Positions 11,011 through 24,300 of a stretch of 64,000 nt of DNA are shown piece by piece. The translations under genes and the position numbers were made by a program. The notes under the pieces were generated by a model, which saw only the letters and a program-made list of their open reading frames with translations, had not been told where the DNA came from and did not search any database. The stretch comes from Sclerodactyla briareus (Eukaryota > Echinodermata > Holothuroidea > Dendrochirotida > Sclerodactylidae): NCBI GenBank assembly GCA_026419785.1, contig JAODTK010002554.1:1-64000 (forward strand), given 5' to 3'. Positions within the stretch are counted from its first letter, which is position 1. Every line of letters begins with the position of its first letter.

Positions 11011-13161
11011 TCCGTTATCAACAGCCACGTGGAGTAAACGTGCATGCAGGTTAAAGTAACGTATATTATTAGTTTAATGCAACCAATTTTATTTTTCAGT
11101 CTAAGTTTCCTCATATGCATGACGACTCTCTTTCAGGTAATTTAATGAGGATATCGTCATTGTTGAATGGAAGTTTTGACGTCCAAAGTAACTGAAGTCT
11201 GTGTGGCCCCACTGTCATGGATGAAATGAGGGTTCAAGCTAGTTCGTCCAATCAACATGAAATATCACAAAGCATGAGGCTTCTGTAAACAAAACGCACT
11301 CGTGCCTAGTATGCCTGCATGATTTTTCAGCACGGGGTGACGAAATCGAAAAATAAAAAAAAAAAAATAATCCCAGTAGTCAATATGGAACCGATTGTCT
11401 CAATCAGGTTGAGATGTTACATCGCCCAGGTTCGGACTAAGTAACTGATAAAATGTAACCGCATTGCTTGCAAGATGTGACCTATGTAGTTCCCCTGGAG
11501 ATAAGTCCAAATTTTACCAAAAATTTGTTTGATTCATATTCGAACAAGGTTTATACACTACTAAAACTGTCCGGTGTTTGCCAATAATTATGTCCTTACA
11601 ATGAGTATAGTCCACACAATGCGTCCACCTGACGCCGGGTAAACAGGATCAATGCAACAGACTTTCGATCAAATGGCCGGGGACCGGTTGTCAATAAAAG
11701 GGGGGAATATGATTGTGCCCGAAAATCCTGCAATATTTTCGTTTTCTATCAACATTTACACATCAGTTTCACTGTGAAAAAAAAAAAAAAATCGGTAAAT
11801 GAGGGGGCTACTGTAGTGGTTTGGCGGGTGGAATAGGTACTTGTGTAAGAGAAGGACAGCAAGCTCATGAATTCGTATTCAAATGGGAATTGAATCTGCA
11901 GATATAGTTTTCAATTTCTTGAACGTCTTGAAGTAGGTCCCCTCGGCTCTGTTTTCTTCAACAATCAACATTTTCGTCTACGCGTGGTGGGTGGTGGGTG
12001 AAATGGTTTATTCTGTAAGGAAATATAAAGTAGGAAAACGTCACGTGGGAACATCGTATCGGAATGGGAATGGGATCTGTAAATATATTTTCCCTGCCCC
12101 TACAATATGACCTCTGCGGGTGTCCTGGTTTGAGGCATGACAAAGCAACAACAAAAAATACAACTTCCCCACGCCCCGCCCTACCGAAATATGGGGAAAT
12201 TGCATATGGCGACGACCAGTATCACCTAATACAAGAATGGCGCAACCGCAAACAACGCCAATTCGGGAGTAATCATATATTCGTCAGACTATACATACAC
12301 TTAAACTGACAGGGTCTACTTTTCTTGAACCAATGAAACACTAACGGCTGCTTAGAATCCGATAGGTTGCCTCGCATCGAAGCACGGATTTGAAAATGAA
12401 GATATATAACAATGAGTGTTTAAAAAAAAAACACACAATCGCCACTGTTGAAGTTGCATGCCACTATCGGATCCAATTCCACCAGATTACCCCTTTTCAC
12501 TCCACTTTTAACTCCAAATATTGACGTGGCCATCGAACAAGCTCATATTCATTCAAGCAAGTTTTTGCTCCGTTTTCTTCTTTCAATAATCAATTCTGAC
12601 TTACAGTGAGTTTGTCGGACGACCATTTCACAGGTGGCAATACAACAGTAACCACAAATGTGTTTCAGTATTCATTTTTCCTCTTATTCATGGGTAAGAG
12701 TTACGGTACTAAAGAGAGTTATTAAAACATAATTCGACTCCACAAATACGGTTATGGACCCACATAATCGGAACACGTATATCCGAACTGAAACCTATAA
12801 TGCATGTCATGCAATAGACAGTACATCTATAAACATAGAGGTCAATATATGTAGATCACGAAACCAATACGACCGCGTCTAGCGAGTATAAAACGTAGAA
12901 ATGAGTAAACAGCCCGCCAAAGCTATGATCGTATCATTTTGGTCTCAACCCAATTCACGCCATTGATCCAATACCAACAACCAAGCTGACTGAGCGAATC
13001 TATAAAGAACACGCCTGAGAGATCCGACCACAGATTCACTCCCAAAATTAAGAGACTCAGAGACCAATCATTAATGGGTATCAAGGGAAGCCTTGATTGA
13101 GCCAACTCATAGATTCACTGATCCATATATAGCACAGTATTAACCGTTAGGAAGTTGAATA
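11011..13161. other. Unannotated DNA
   Basis: No gene recognised. Poly-A runs occur at about 11355-11367 and 11778-11791. Short open frames such as 12064-12309 have no known motif. Confidence 0.4.
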
Positions 13162-13440
13162 TTGCTCAGGATCAGTACAAAGATGGAAGAGTATAGTGGA
13201 ATGGATGCAAATTCAGGTGATTGGCAGATTCAAAGCGGAGGATTCAGATCAAGGAGAAGAAGCTTGCTAGGCGCTCTCGCCTCTCATATAAATGCTGCTC
13301 TCTATGAATTTTCATTTACAACAGCTTTGTATGATACATACAGACAGTGCGTAATGAAAACCGACGAAAAGCCGTTGTCAGACAGCTATGCAGAATTTAA
13401 CAGAGTGACATCAGTGAAAGAAAGTCAGCGAACAAAATGA
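13162..13440 (+). CDS. Hypothetical 92-codon open frame
   Basis: An ATG-to-stop frame with a fairly balanced, hydrophilic composition. It has an acidic/polar N-terminus, a basic RSRRR patch near residue 32 and a mixed helical-looking middle. I do not recognise it. It lies about 230 bp upstream of a reverse transcriptase scrap on the same strand and may be a decayed part of that LINE or a chance frame. No splice-site or conservation evidence is available from one sequence. Confidence 0.2.
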   Translation: MLRISTKMEEYSGMDANSGDWQIQSGGFRSRRRSLLGALASHINAALYEFSFTTALYDTYRQCVMKTDEKPLSDSYAEFNRVTSVKESQRTK

Positions 13441-13670
13441 AACAGGAAGGTTCTTGTCCTAAGTTTGCTAAAACACGATGATTGAACGGGCATCAAGTTT
13501 CACTTCAAATCTAATGTTCGTCTACCGTTTAGAACGGCCAGGCACAGCGCCGCATACCAACCATAGTCTATGTCACGTTAGAAATTTCCACATGAAAGTT
13601 GGCCGACAGTCAGCAATCTTCAGACTATGACACAATGAGTCAATTCCTATCATCCTTATTTCAATCCTGA

Positions 13671-13890
13671 TTTGTGATTTGGCTAATATTATATTCAGCT
13701 GCGTTTGGTACTATAAATCATCAGATATTGCTTGATCGTCTTCAAAATAAGTGTGGTATCGATGGATCAGCTTTACAATGGTTCCGATCATACCTCCAAG
13801 ATCGGAGTCAAACTGTCGTAGTTGGACATATCATTTTTCACATGTTGTCATGTAGAAATCTCTCAAGGTTGTATAGAGCCACTGATCTTG
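13671..13890 (+). pseudogene. LINE reverse transcriptase fragment (CR1/L2/jockey-like)
   Basis: About 50 codons match the palm region of non-LTR reverse transcriptases. The string SAAFGTINHQILLDRL corresponds to the usual SAAFDTxDHxxLLxRL, followed by GIDGSALQWFRSYL and DRSQTVVVG (family: GI.G.AL.WF.SYL..R.Q.V..G). A SQGCIEP remnant of the conserved PQGSVLGP motif follows at about 13859-13879 in a shifted frame. The first catalytic aspartate (the D of AAFD) is glycine here. With the frameshift and the truncation at both ends this piece is certainly inactive. Confidence 0.85.
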
Positions 13891-15628
13891 ATTATGACTG
13901 TATCAGTGTATGCGTACTGGATACATAACATAAACGAAAACAAGTAGAATTACCACACACGAGACGCCTTCATGATTCAGTGGATATATTATATAATATA
14001 GCAAACTATTTCAGGCCCCTGGCCCTTCTTCAGTTGCAATACTATACGTGTTATTGAATGACTTGTGCCGTAAATAATAATGGACAAATAATCATGGCTA
14101 ACTACTGCTATATCTTCTATCTGCCATCCAGGGCATGATTTGTCGAGATGCTCGAAAATTTTTGGTTATTTGTAATCACGAATCTTTCATTCGATTGAAC
14201 AAACATGGATTTTCTGTTGCGTCCATTCTAACTATCAATAATTCAATGATTCGAAAGTAGCGATCCTTGATGGAACTTCCCGGCTGCGGCCCACGCGTAA
14301 TCATTACGAACCTAAAACCATCCTTAAAATTGAGTCACAGATCACGGGGCTCCATTAGGACTTATCCTAACACAACTGGAGGTGGTAAAACAGATCGCGG
14401 TTAAAGCGAAAACAACTGACGTGTATACGTAGTAGTTTGTATACCCTTTTGTAATACTTCAGAGTGGAGAGGACAAACCTCTCCTCTTTAGTTCTGGCTG
14501 GAACTACGAATTGTTCTTCAATTTAAAATAATGTCCGCCACGTGTAAACAAAAAGTGACTTGGGTAATCAAAGAGCGGCGGAATCTATGTGCGAACTCAG
14601 GAAACGGAACAAGACAGACGCATCGTAAACATGGGTATACCGTTTATTTTAATTTTTTTTATCTCACCATGCTTATTTTAACTTTTAGGCACACCTGTCC
14701 GATTTATGTAGTCAATAGTAATATGAGCTGTTCTGTTTATCGAGGTCATCAGTTCACGGTTCTAATAGCTGCGTAAGGGCAGGGTTACATATATCTGAGA
14801 TCGCTGCAATGGCTTCATTAACATGTTTGAGGCAGCAGATGAACATCCCATGGCATTGATAGTCGATTCAACTTTTACGGACAGTCGATAAGTGAATAAA
14901 TTTCCTATTTGTTGCGCTACTTTGTATTATTGTAATTGCTGTTTGTACATATAATAACAACCAACCGGAACTACAAGCGAGCCAACAGTATATGATCCTC
15001 ACAGTAAACATGCAGAAGTTTTGGATGAACTAACTACAAAATATGAGTAGGCCAGATATGCTTGGAACAGTCTTTGCACTAGCAACCCTACCCTACATTG
15101 TATTCATGTGATTCTCACATGAAAAAGCCGAATACCAAGCACTTCCTTGTTAGTAAAATTCACATTTGTAACGAGTATGCCAGTAGTTCTAGTAATCAGA
15201 TGGATTGTACCACAGCATATATAACTCGCGCAATATGCCATTTCATGAAAGTTTTTGTTCTATCTTATATTCGAATTTAATACCCATGTCAGGGTTATAG
15301 CTTCCACTGTTCTTCTTAATATATTGCCTCCCCACTGAAATGCTTCCAAAATCTTACCCTGATCATGAGAACCTAAACCTCGCATCATGACAATCCTGAG
15401 GCATCGGTTGCCGCCACAACAAAATGATCAGCGTCTGTCGGGATTCCGGCAATCGCGATAGCTCTTGCGTTAATCCTGTATTGCAGTAGAACTAGACATC
15501 GCCTGACGGGTAACGGCCAACGTGTATATCCCACTTTCGATCAATCAGAGGGTGACATTATTCGCCTTGTTTTTTTTTTTATCAGAAGGGGATTTATGAC
15601 CCCCAGGGAAGTGGGAGATTGGTTCCAA
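13891..15628. other. Unannotated DNA
   Basis: Nothing recognised. The first few hundred bases may be decayed LINE sequence continuing from the fragment at 13671-13890, but no further motif is visible. A poly-T run lies at about 15570-15580. Confidence 0.4.
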
Positions 15629-16018
15629 TTCACATTTCATGCTCCGAAATATGCAAATGTCAAATCTGCCAAAAAATTCACTTTCGCCAAAATTCAAAAT
15701 GGCCGCCGGGGGTGGGTTGTATGCGGGCGAGGAACAAAATTTGTCCCAAAATTATTGCCATGGCTTTGAAACGCGCAAAATAAGCGAAAACTCAAGTTTC
15801 GCAAAAAAATAAATCCAAAATGCATTCATTTCACATTTCATGCTCCGACATATGCAAATGCCAGATCTGCCAAAACATTTTCGCAAAAATTAAAAAAGGC
15901 CGCCGGGTGGGTTGTATGGGGGGGAACAACAGATAGTCGCTTTGAACGATCGCCACCGCTTCAAAACGCGCAAATCAACAAAACTCTCAGTTTCACAAAA
16001 AATCGAAATGCCCGCCAT
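15629..16018. repeat. Tandem duplication, two units of about 201 bp
   Basis: Unit 1 is 15629-15829 and unit 2 is 15830 to about 16018. Both begin TTCACATTTCATGCTCCG and contain ATATGCAAATG, ATCTGCCAAAA, GGCCGCCGGG..GGGTTGTATG and AAACGCGCAAA, in the same order. Divergence is moderate and mostly small indels. A-rich tracts and the GGCCGCC phrase recur in each unit. No coding potential seen. Confidence 0.85.
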
Positions 16019-16216
16019 CAGAGCAGTCGGGTGCCCGCTCACCATTTGACCCATTCAAGTTTTCATCAACGATCATGTGTGGCAAAGTTTCAATACGCGA
16101 TACGCAAGGTACTAAGAGTTATTGTACACACACAGAAATATCAGTTCGTTGATCCAAGATGGCTGCTGCCAGACTGCTGGTGCACTGGTGGCCCACATTC
16201 GAACTCATCCGAGATG

Positions 16217-16512
16217 GGAGCGTGGTGGCCCAATTGGTTAAGGCGTCGAGCTTGTAACCCAGAGGTTGTGTGTTCGAGCACTGCCACGTTTTTACCCCTT
16301 GAGCAGGTGGCTTATCCCGCTGCTTCTCTTCACCCAGGTGTACAAATGGGACCGTGAGGTAACAGAGCACAATTGGCGCTGATTGTAGCTGCTGCGGTAT
16401 CTCTCCGAGATTGTTGGAGTGCGTGATGGCCTATGATCGGGGTAATGGTAAGGTCTGTGAAGCGCTTTGAGCACTTCGGTGGTAAGTCATATAAGAAGTT
16501 GGCATTATTTTG
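16217..16512 (+). mobile_element. tRNA-derived SINE of a second type
   Basis: The tRNA-like head (about 16217-16290) has GTGGCCCAATTGGTTAAGGC as A-box region and GTTCGAGCACT as B-box region. The body differs from copies A-D. The 3' end reads GGTAATGGTAAGG..TGAAGCGCTTTGAGCACTTCGG..TCATATAAGAAGTTGGCATTATT. That GCGCTTTGAG...ATATAA tail is typical of animal SINEs that borrow the 3' end of a CR1/L2-type LINE. The copy looks nearly full length. No flanking duplication was identified. Confidence 0.8.
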
Positions 16513-16554
16513 CAAAGGCGAACATGTGTGCAAAGTTCCGTGTTAATCTGACAG

Positions 16555-16649
16555 TGCGTTAGCGAGTTAGTGCGTTAGCGAGTTATTGCGTTCACACGGA
16601 AATCTTCCAGCGGCGGCGGCGGTGGCGCAGCTGTGGAGGCGGCGGCGGA
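16555..16649. repeat. Short tandem repeat GCGTTAGCGAGTTA plus CGG-rich tract
   Basis: GCGTTAGCGAGTTA occurs twice in a row at about 16557-16584 with a third partial start. After a short gap comes a (CGG)n-like tract, 16611-16649, interrupted by GTGGCGCAGCTGTGGA. Both are low-complexity sequence. Confidence 0.75.
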
Positions 16650-16849
16650 GAGATGCTACCAAGACCATGATATCCCCGAAGTGGGAATCTATTTATATTG
16701 AGGGTTATAGTATGTTTTTCATACATGATGTATTTATAATTCACAGTGGAATCAATTCAATGGATGCTTCCAAAACACAGCATGTTACTGTATGATGAGT
16801 TGCTGAAGTCAGTGAACCTCTTTACATTTCTCCAAGGCATTACCTCTGC

Positions 16850-17165
16850 GAAAGATTGTCTTGCGGGCAATCAAAACTGGTTCTCCAGCTGGGATCTTCA
16901 TAATGTAGGTCAACACAGACCTGTCCGCCCACACCCTCGACTTCAACTTCAGGTTTTAAGATCTCGAAAGAACATATGGTGATCGTTGCTTTGCTTATTC
17001 TTTTCCTTGCTTATGGAACTCCCTCCCTGCCGATTGAGGTCTTTCAACTCTGTAGATCATTTCAGACGGCGTCTGGAAATTTTCTTTTCCCAGTCATATT
17101 GATGTATGCACGGTATAACGCATTGACGAACCTTCTTAAAGACAGTTATTATTATTATCAACGAG
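16850..17165 (+). pseudogene. 3' end of a CR1/L2-type LINE
   Basis: Around 16972-17100 the plus strand encodes YGDRCFAYSFPCLWNSLPAD and, after a frameshift, SFNSVDHFRRRLEIFFSQSY and a stop. Non-LTR polyproteins of the CR1/L2 group commonly end in this way (YG.R.F....P.LWNSLP..lR...S...FK..LK..LF). After the stop come about 60 bases of 3' UTR, then the tail TTATTATTATTATC at 17147-17161, the microsatellite-like end such LINEs carry. The upstream part (16850-16970) is less clear. The 5' truncation and frameshift make it inactive. Confidence 0.8.
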
Positions 17166-18004
17166 GCTAGTATTTCATAAATGTGGGAACGGGATGCGTT
17201 ATGACGCATTCACGCAAATACAAATGTGCAGAGTGTCTGAATAGGCTGGCAATTGGTTCGCAAAGACGAGGACGAATTCCGAAGCGGCAACGATTAGAAT
17301 TGACCGAGCACCGAGTACGCCGTATCAAAATGTGTATATATATACGGCAATTCGATTTCATGGAATATCTTCTCCATTAGGCAGCTTTACGTCCTTATTC
17401 CTCATTAATTTATAGAAGTTACGGCACTAACCAGCACCATCATTATCATTTACATCCTACCGCACACTGCATCAACATCGATGATTCTAGGAGTTTATAA
17501 GTGGGGTTCGTGATGCGGTAATTAAGTTCTGGGGTTTATATGAACCTATGAATACCATACAATACTCAGTCGGAGATAGATCTACCTCGCCATATACACT
17601 ACGCTACTGTCATACATGAGATTGCTTGATTGGATTGCTTCAGTGGCTTTGTTAGGATTGGTGGAGTGAACCTCATCTCCCTGTTGTTTCTTCTTTCTCC
17701 TGTGTGTTCCCGTGTTACAGTCTTGCACAGACGCATTGTACTGGGATTCACGCTTCAGTGCGCACTTCTAATGCCTCTTTAGAATATTAGCTACGCCCTG
17801 TATGCTGTACAATAGATACCTTCCAACCGCGAGCTAATGCCACAACAATGAGCAATTTAAATGAGGCTGCAACAGATTATATCACGCGGCTTCTAGAGGT
17901 AATCGACGGCTTCGAGTGACAACTGCGGTACAACTCAGGACGATATTGCACTACGATGAGACCGTCTCCTGTTGGTAAGTGTGGAAGAACTACGTGTACG
18001 GAAT
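17166..18004. other. Unannotated DNA
   Basis: No gene recognised. The final 120 bases may hold a further, very degraded unit of the tandem repeat that starts at 18005 (phrases such as CGGTACAACT recur). Confidence 0.4.
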
Positions 18005-18345
18005 CCATTATAGGCTTCGCCAGCCTCTTGGAAGTACATATGTCGCAGATTTGATACCGTCCTAGCTGGCCCGTCTCTCGGTACAACTGCACTTACGCGT
18101 AGTTAGGAGTTGTCCGATATCCATCCTAGGCTTCGCGCCTCTTGGAGGTACATATGTCGCAGATTTAAAACCGTTATCGTCCTGGCCCGTCTCTCGTACC
18201 CCTGCAGCATTACGCGTATTTTAGGTGTCGATCTCCCTCATAGGCTACCCGCTCCTTGGACTTGTCATTACATGGCCGCAGATATAATACCGTTATAGGC
18301 TGCCGCCTCTCGGTAGTGTACGTTACGCGTAGCTATATAGACCTA
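18005..18345. repeat. Minisatellite, three units of about 116 bp
   Basis: Units start at about 18005, 18121 and 18236. Each reads CCATnATAGGCTTCGC..CCTCTTGGA.GTACATATGTCGCAGAT..ATACCGT, then CCGTCTCTCGGTA and TTACGCGTAG. The third unit is shortened in the middle. TACGCGTA ends each unit and is itself a palindrome. Divergence is mostly by small indels. Confidence 0.85.
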
Positions 18346-21300
18346 GAGCCCATATTCGGGTTGAAGTAGGCTTAACGTCCTGGGTGCCTCCGAATTCGCG
18401 GCAAACACAGTAAATTGGTAACATAGCTCTTCTGTCCGATAGGATATTCTGTACCTACTTCAATGGTTTCCTTGCGATGATGTTAGTCCGGCAATTGTTT
18501 CAAACAGATTCGATATCTGCCACGGCATTTCAGTGGCTTGGTAACCAATTCATTGCCCTGAAGCCTCAAGTCTTCACTTGACCTATTTATTCTTGTTTCC
18601 AAGAGTGGGCGGATCATTGTCAACCTCTGGTCAAGTAGTGTTGTTACGGGTGACATACGTTCCCTACAAAAACTGTTGATAATTCACTTGTCAACCACAG
18701 TTTAGTGCTTTAGTGTGCCGTACCAAATTATCGCCTGCGCTAAGTGTGAATTGACAATTCTAGTTGTCACCTTTTAACCATTTCCACCAGCGGGTCGACT
18801 ATTTTGTCTGCCATAATTCCACCCTGTTTTGAAGGGTACAGAAACGCATGCTCATTACCAATGCACGATTATCAACTCACTGGTGTTTGTCAGTGCCGTA
18901 AGTAATGTACGAATCTCATTATTTACAAAACTAGATAATCGAGCCTCTTCACTACAATTCCGATTCGTGAACACCACGACGCTGTCTAGCATACGCTACT
19001 AAGGACTTGCCCAACCCTTGGGAAACAGGCATTGCCACCAAGGCAGGGTTACCATGTTTGCATGAACCTCAAGCCTAGCTCAGCAATTGGCTGCCTGGAC
19101 CAAATTATCGGAATTTTAGAAGGCTGCCTGCCTTAAAAAAAAAAAAAATTATCAGCTGTCGCTAGTAATTACTGGTTTTGGGGGTATTACTTTCGCCCAA
19201 AATTCTTCGTGTAGCAGTTTTGCATTTACAACAATCATGTACGTTGAGACCAATATGAGTGTCTCCTCCATATACTCCTCATTCTGGCTGTCGTGAATAG
19301 GCCCCCCCCCCCCCCCCCAAGCCACCACCTCTGGCAACTGGGGCGCACGTATTATGATCTATGATCATCTGCTCATAGCTCGTTGTGACAACGTAAAAGT
19401 CCGACGGCACTTTGGCTTTCATAAAAATCATATCGTTACACTGTGCCACAGTATATGAACCAAAAATGGCAGACCGCTTAAACCGTGTGTGCAAATTTGT
19501 GTACAGCCAACGTGGTAATCGTGTTGAAATTCGACAGTTGTCGACACAGTGCAGCCACTTCATTGTATGCATGGCACTCCCCACCTCCATAGATAGGGCA
19601 TTGGCAAAGAACATATACAATTATACCTCCATTAGATAAGGCTAAGCCACCCAATAACAGGTACTAATCTCAGATAGGGCATGGATTACGGTACCCTTCA
19701 ATGGGAACAGCACTATGCCCTTTGTTTGCAACAATAAGGGGGACAGTTTTGTTTTTTACGACGCACACCTTCGGTCTACGGGACCCCCCTGGCTCATAGA
19801 TCAGGAGTCCATTTGTGACTCCGTCACCTGATGCAACAGCTGTAGTTGCTGCACACTGCAATCGTGACAGAGGTTCCGGTCGTGGGCCCTATACCATCGC
19901 GCGATTGCCCAATATTCTTCTTGTTGGTTATGTTATTATATTCTCATTGCGTTCGGAGGACAGGGACGTTCGCCGACGTAGCAGCAAAATGCAGAATTGC
20001 AACGCATGGGTAATAAGAGCACCCTTGCTATCAATGGGAAAGAACAGACGGACTATTCAACATGCAATGTCACCCACCATTTTCCAGGAATTGGTCATGA
20101 GTATCGCCATTCGACCTGTATCAAAAATTCAGCGAAGACAGAAAAATCTACCTTCAGAATGTTGCCGTTGCGAGATGCAGCCTCAGGAATGCCTGGGGGA
20201 CAGGTTCCTGCACCCCTGACCCTACAGCGGGTGACCAATGATTAAAAAACGGGAATCAAGTGAAAAGTCTACATCATATGAACCCATGGCCCAACCTTCA
20301 TCTGTTACTTAAAAGCAGACGGAAGAACACTTCCGGGGCAATAAATGGTAAATGCAGAGACTGTGCTTTCTGACATGCACACGAGTAAACGAACTACTGG
20401 TGAATATCTGTTTGGTTATTACGACATCGACATTGTCACGTGGTTGGTCTATCATAGAGTTTTTTCGCGTCGGTAGGAGGAATTCTGTACTCCAGTTGAT
20501 GAGCGAAATGCTATAGCATAGCCAGAATGAAATTATCATGCCTGACATATTTCTCTCTACGGTATGTCGTTCCACATAGTCCTTATTTTTGTCAGTTGAC
20601 AACACGCCTTTATAATGCTGGCCACGTTTGCGGTCCAGCCCATAAGATCATAAAAAGGCCCCATAAAATCATTCGACACTCCCTGAAATTCCCCTACAAG
20701 ATGGGAAGATATGGATACCTTAGACTATGGGGAAAACGGTACCAATGGATAGCAGGAAATACTGAATAATTGTTTCACATCACCTGTCCTATTTCGGTAT
20801 GTTACCCCGCGTGCTATGGGTCATGAAACATGCATTCATAAAATGTAGGTTAATGATTCCACGAGGGCAACCTGCTATGCTATATTCCTATTTAAAATAT
20901 CCGAATGGATTAATGCATTGCAATCGTGACACACTATCTATAAAGCGGGCCACACTCCCGATTATTCTCGGGGATGCAGTGAGCTTGGACATTTTCTGAA
21001 TTAATTCCAGTGCAATACATTTACAGAGGAATTGGGGGCAACGGATACCAACTTAATTCGGCCCCGATAGTTTTCTACTGCAATACCATGGTTCAAGATG
21101 CTGGAACCTACATTTTCTCTGATTTTCGTAGTCCAAGAACTTGATACAGCGTATGCTATTTTTGTTCGATGATGATGACCAACTGCAAGCCTGTGGAAAA
21201 GAGTAACCTACCTCCTCGATAAGTGTATTCCAAACTTTAGGTGGCCCACACAACGCATACATCACGGTACAGTGTTTCACTAGCCCGATCCAGCGCATTA

Positions 21301-24300
21301 CGAAGAAAGGAAAAAAGGTGTCCGTAGGATTCAGTAAATGGGGAAAAATGAACCTCTGTGAATTTGATAAACGTCTCCCTCCCACCGTACTTCAGATCGC
21401 GAAACGTGGGAATTGAACTTCATCGAGCTGATTGTAACAGTGCCGTTGTATGTCTTCAATTCAACGAGAAACCAAACTCTGAGGCGCAGTAGGAGCATCA
21501 GAGTGCATCATTAATATCTATAGTATGTGCGAGGGAATAGCTGCATTCATATCCATGGTGTTGTTGGGATATCGTACTATTTCCCACGAATGTATCTCAA
21601 TTATTCGAGGTGACGTCATCACATTGATGTCCGATTCCTATCGTGGGCAGTTGTATGACAATGAGGTGCAACCACTGTGACTGGAAATGTCACAATCACT
21701 GTTCAATTGAAAGAGCTGTTATAGCGAACAGGTTTTCTTACCGCACATCAACGAGATGCAATACTCAATCAGGCCAGTAATGAATATGATTATATTCACA
21801 TATACATAGTCAAATGAGCCGATTGACAATTACCTGTAGCCTGCTTGATGCACAGGCTGTAGTATCAAGTTTAGGTTTTATTACTATCCATCTACAAACC
21901 TGACTTTCTTGCTCACCTTCCTGTAGCAGGGAATATTTAGAATGATATTTTTATAACTCTGAATTCAATATTGATGCATATGCATGAAATCCATGTCTAA
22001 CATTACTGGCCATAGCCTGTCCTGTGACTCTCCAAGGCGAGGGCAGTTCCAAAATGACCTTCCGGAGGGGAATGCTCCAAGATTTAGTATTCTCACTGCA
22101 CGTCAAATGAAGCTGCCATAATGATCATTTTATAACAGAGGTGGGAGATGAAATCCTCGGTAGCTGTTCGGCGACAATTGACCAAGACCAGGCATCTTAA
22201 TTTTGGTAATAAATTACCGAAACAGTCTAAACGGGCCGTTATTCTGCCACAGCTTCGAAACAGTGCTTTAAAGTGTTATAAGAAAGACCACGTTGGCGCA
22301 GTTCTCGATTATAGTGCTATGCACATAGCTATTATAGTCTTTGTTCGAATCGGGATTGAGATTAGGGTTAGTAGAACTAACCACAATTCTTCCGCGACAG
22401 TGCGCATTGGACCCAAAAGATCTCAGCCCAACAGACTCGAGGACATCATGAAACTATGGCGGCTATTGTTAGATTTAAATGAATTCAACGTCGCATCGGC
22501 TACTGCCTGTTTGGGGAACTCCTTCCGCCTGCATGAGTAGATGATCACCAAGCTAAGTAGTCAAATGTCAGAACAAGGGAAAAACAGAAATGAGTAATGG
22601 AAAGGCCATGAATTAGTATATATCCGGAATACTGTTGGCTGATTAATTACTCAGAGCCTTAGTAGAACAGTGTTGTATATAACCCGGTGGCCATAATTTT
22701 GGCGGATAACAAGGACATCCTTGACTAAAAGTGTAACTACCTCAATCTGTGGGCTGCTTTTTCGATAAGGATAGCAAAAACTGGACTGGGCGGAAACATG
22801 GAACTGTTATGTTAACTGGGGAGGACAATGACAGCCTTAGGGTCTAGGATTCCATAGATGCGTTATGCGTATGTGAAACTGAGCTAGTGGGGATAGTGTT
22901 TGAATATGTGTTATTTACCTTGCAAAATTAGAATTGGTGCAACAGAAGCGAAAAAAAAAATTCATCAATGGAGGCAAAAATCAACGCTGAATAAGCGAAA
23001 TAAGCAAATGTACCAATTCGTATACGGATGAGTATCCCCGCGAATGAATTCACTGGAATATCTTCCTTAAAAAGCTAAGCAACGACAATATAAATGAGCT
23101 GCTGCCTTTTCGTGATCCTTTTCGCATGGATTAGATTTCACATCCGCATCAGCATCTATGGAATCCTAGCCTTAATCTTGATAACATTCGGGGAAAAAAA
23201 AATGATCTCTGTGCGAGCAACTTAAAGAAACAAAAGCCATTGCAGTTGGATGGTAAACATCGTACAGCAACAACAGTTGTGCCAATTCAGATATGTTGGG
23301 AAATGGCTGCCGGCGACAGTTTCCAGGCAACCTGGATGTGGAATTAAAATTGCCCGTACGTGTAAATGTAGTATTAACGCGATGAGTGCAATCGCCTTCC
23401 AGCAAGAGTTTGGGTGCTTCTAGGCCTATAGGTAGGAGGACTGGTGCCAAAAGTAGCGGTTGTACTGCCCTGAACGTGGAAATGACGAAGTACAAACAAC
23501 AAAAACATGACGTGTTTGCGTAGTATTGATTATCTCCTATCATATTCTTAAAGGAGCGTCAATCCAGTCAGGCGCGTTATCGTGAGTTGTCCGGGCAGAG
23601 CAGAAAGCGTCCGCAAAAGTATTGTGACCAATTACTATGCGTGTCTCGATAGCTTACATTTCTAGGAACTAAAATCGCCCCCACAATAGGTGCAGATGAG
23701 AGGATATCATTCCTCGACCCCGGTGGATGAGCGCATCCATCAGCTGCCTCAATTCATTCTGCGTTGCCTGAAGGAAAAGTTGCTGTTTTTTGACCTCCTG
23801 TTTTGCATTAGATGCCCGGGCCTGGCCATATCCATCATTTTGGCGGGAAGCATAGTTCCAGATGGGGGGCGGCGGCCCGATCACCGCCCAGGAGACACAT
23901 GCCAACCTGACCCCAAAAGTTCAACTATCAGCCAGACAGTCAATAGCGCCGCGCCTGGCGCTGTGCAATGCTGTTGTTAGCAGCTGGCGCACTTCCAAAG
24001 CGCAGTACCACACCCGGTAGCTGATCAAATGCCAGAATGCGTAGCATACCAGTAAACTGGCTATGTTGCAGTAATTAAACACTGTCATTTGAACTATCTT
24101 AATCTAAACCATGGGGAACACGATCTCTCGCCCACTAAAAAAGAATCTGACCAGTGGGTTATTCTGTTCGTAATTATTTATGATCCCGAACTAATGGCAG
24201 GAACTAATAGCAGGAATATCGAATAGAACGGGGAATATCCATGATTGGAGGCTCACTTGACATAGACCAAAATGCACTTCTTTAGATTCAGGTTCGGTAC

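Noticed and set aside
13674..13928. Functional LINE reverse transcriptase
   Set aside because: First catalytic Asp replaced by Gly, frameshift before the PQG motif, and no flanking domains.
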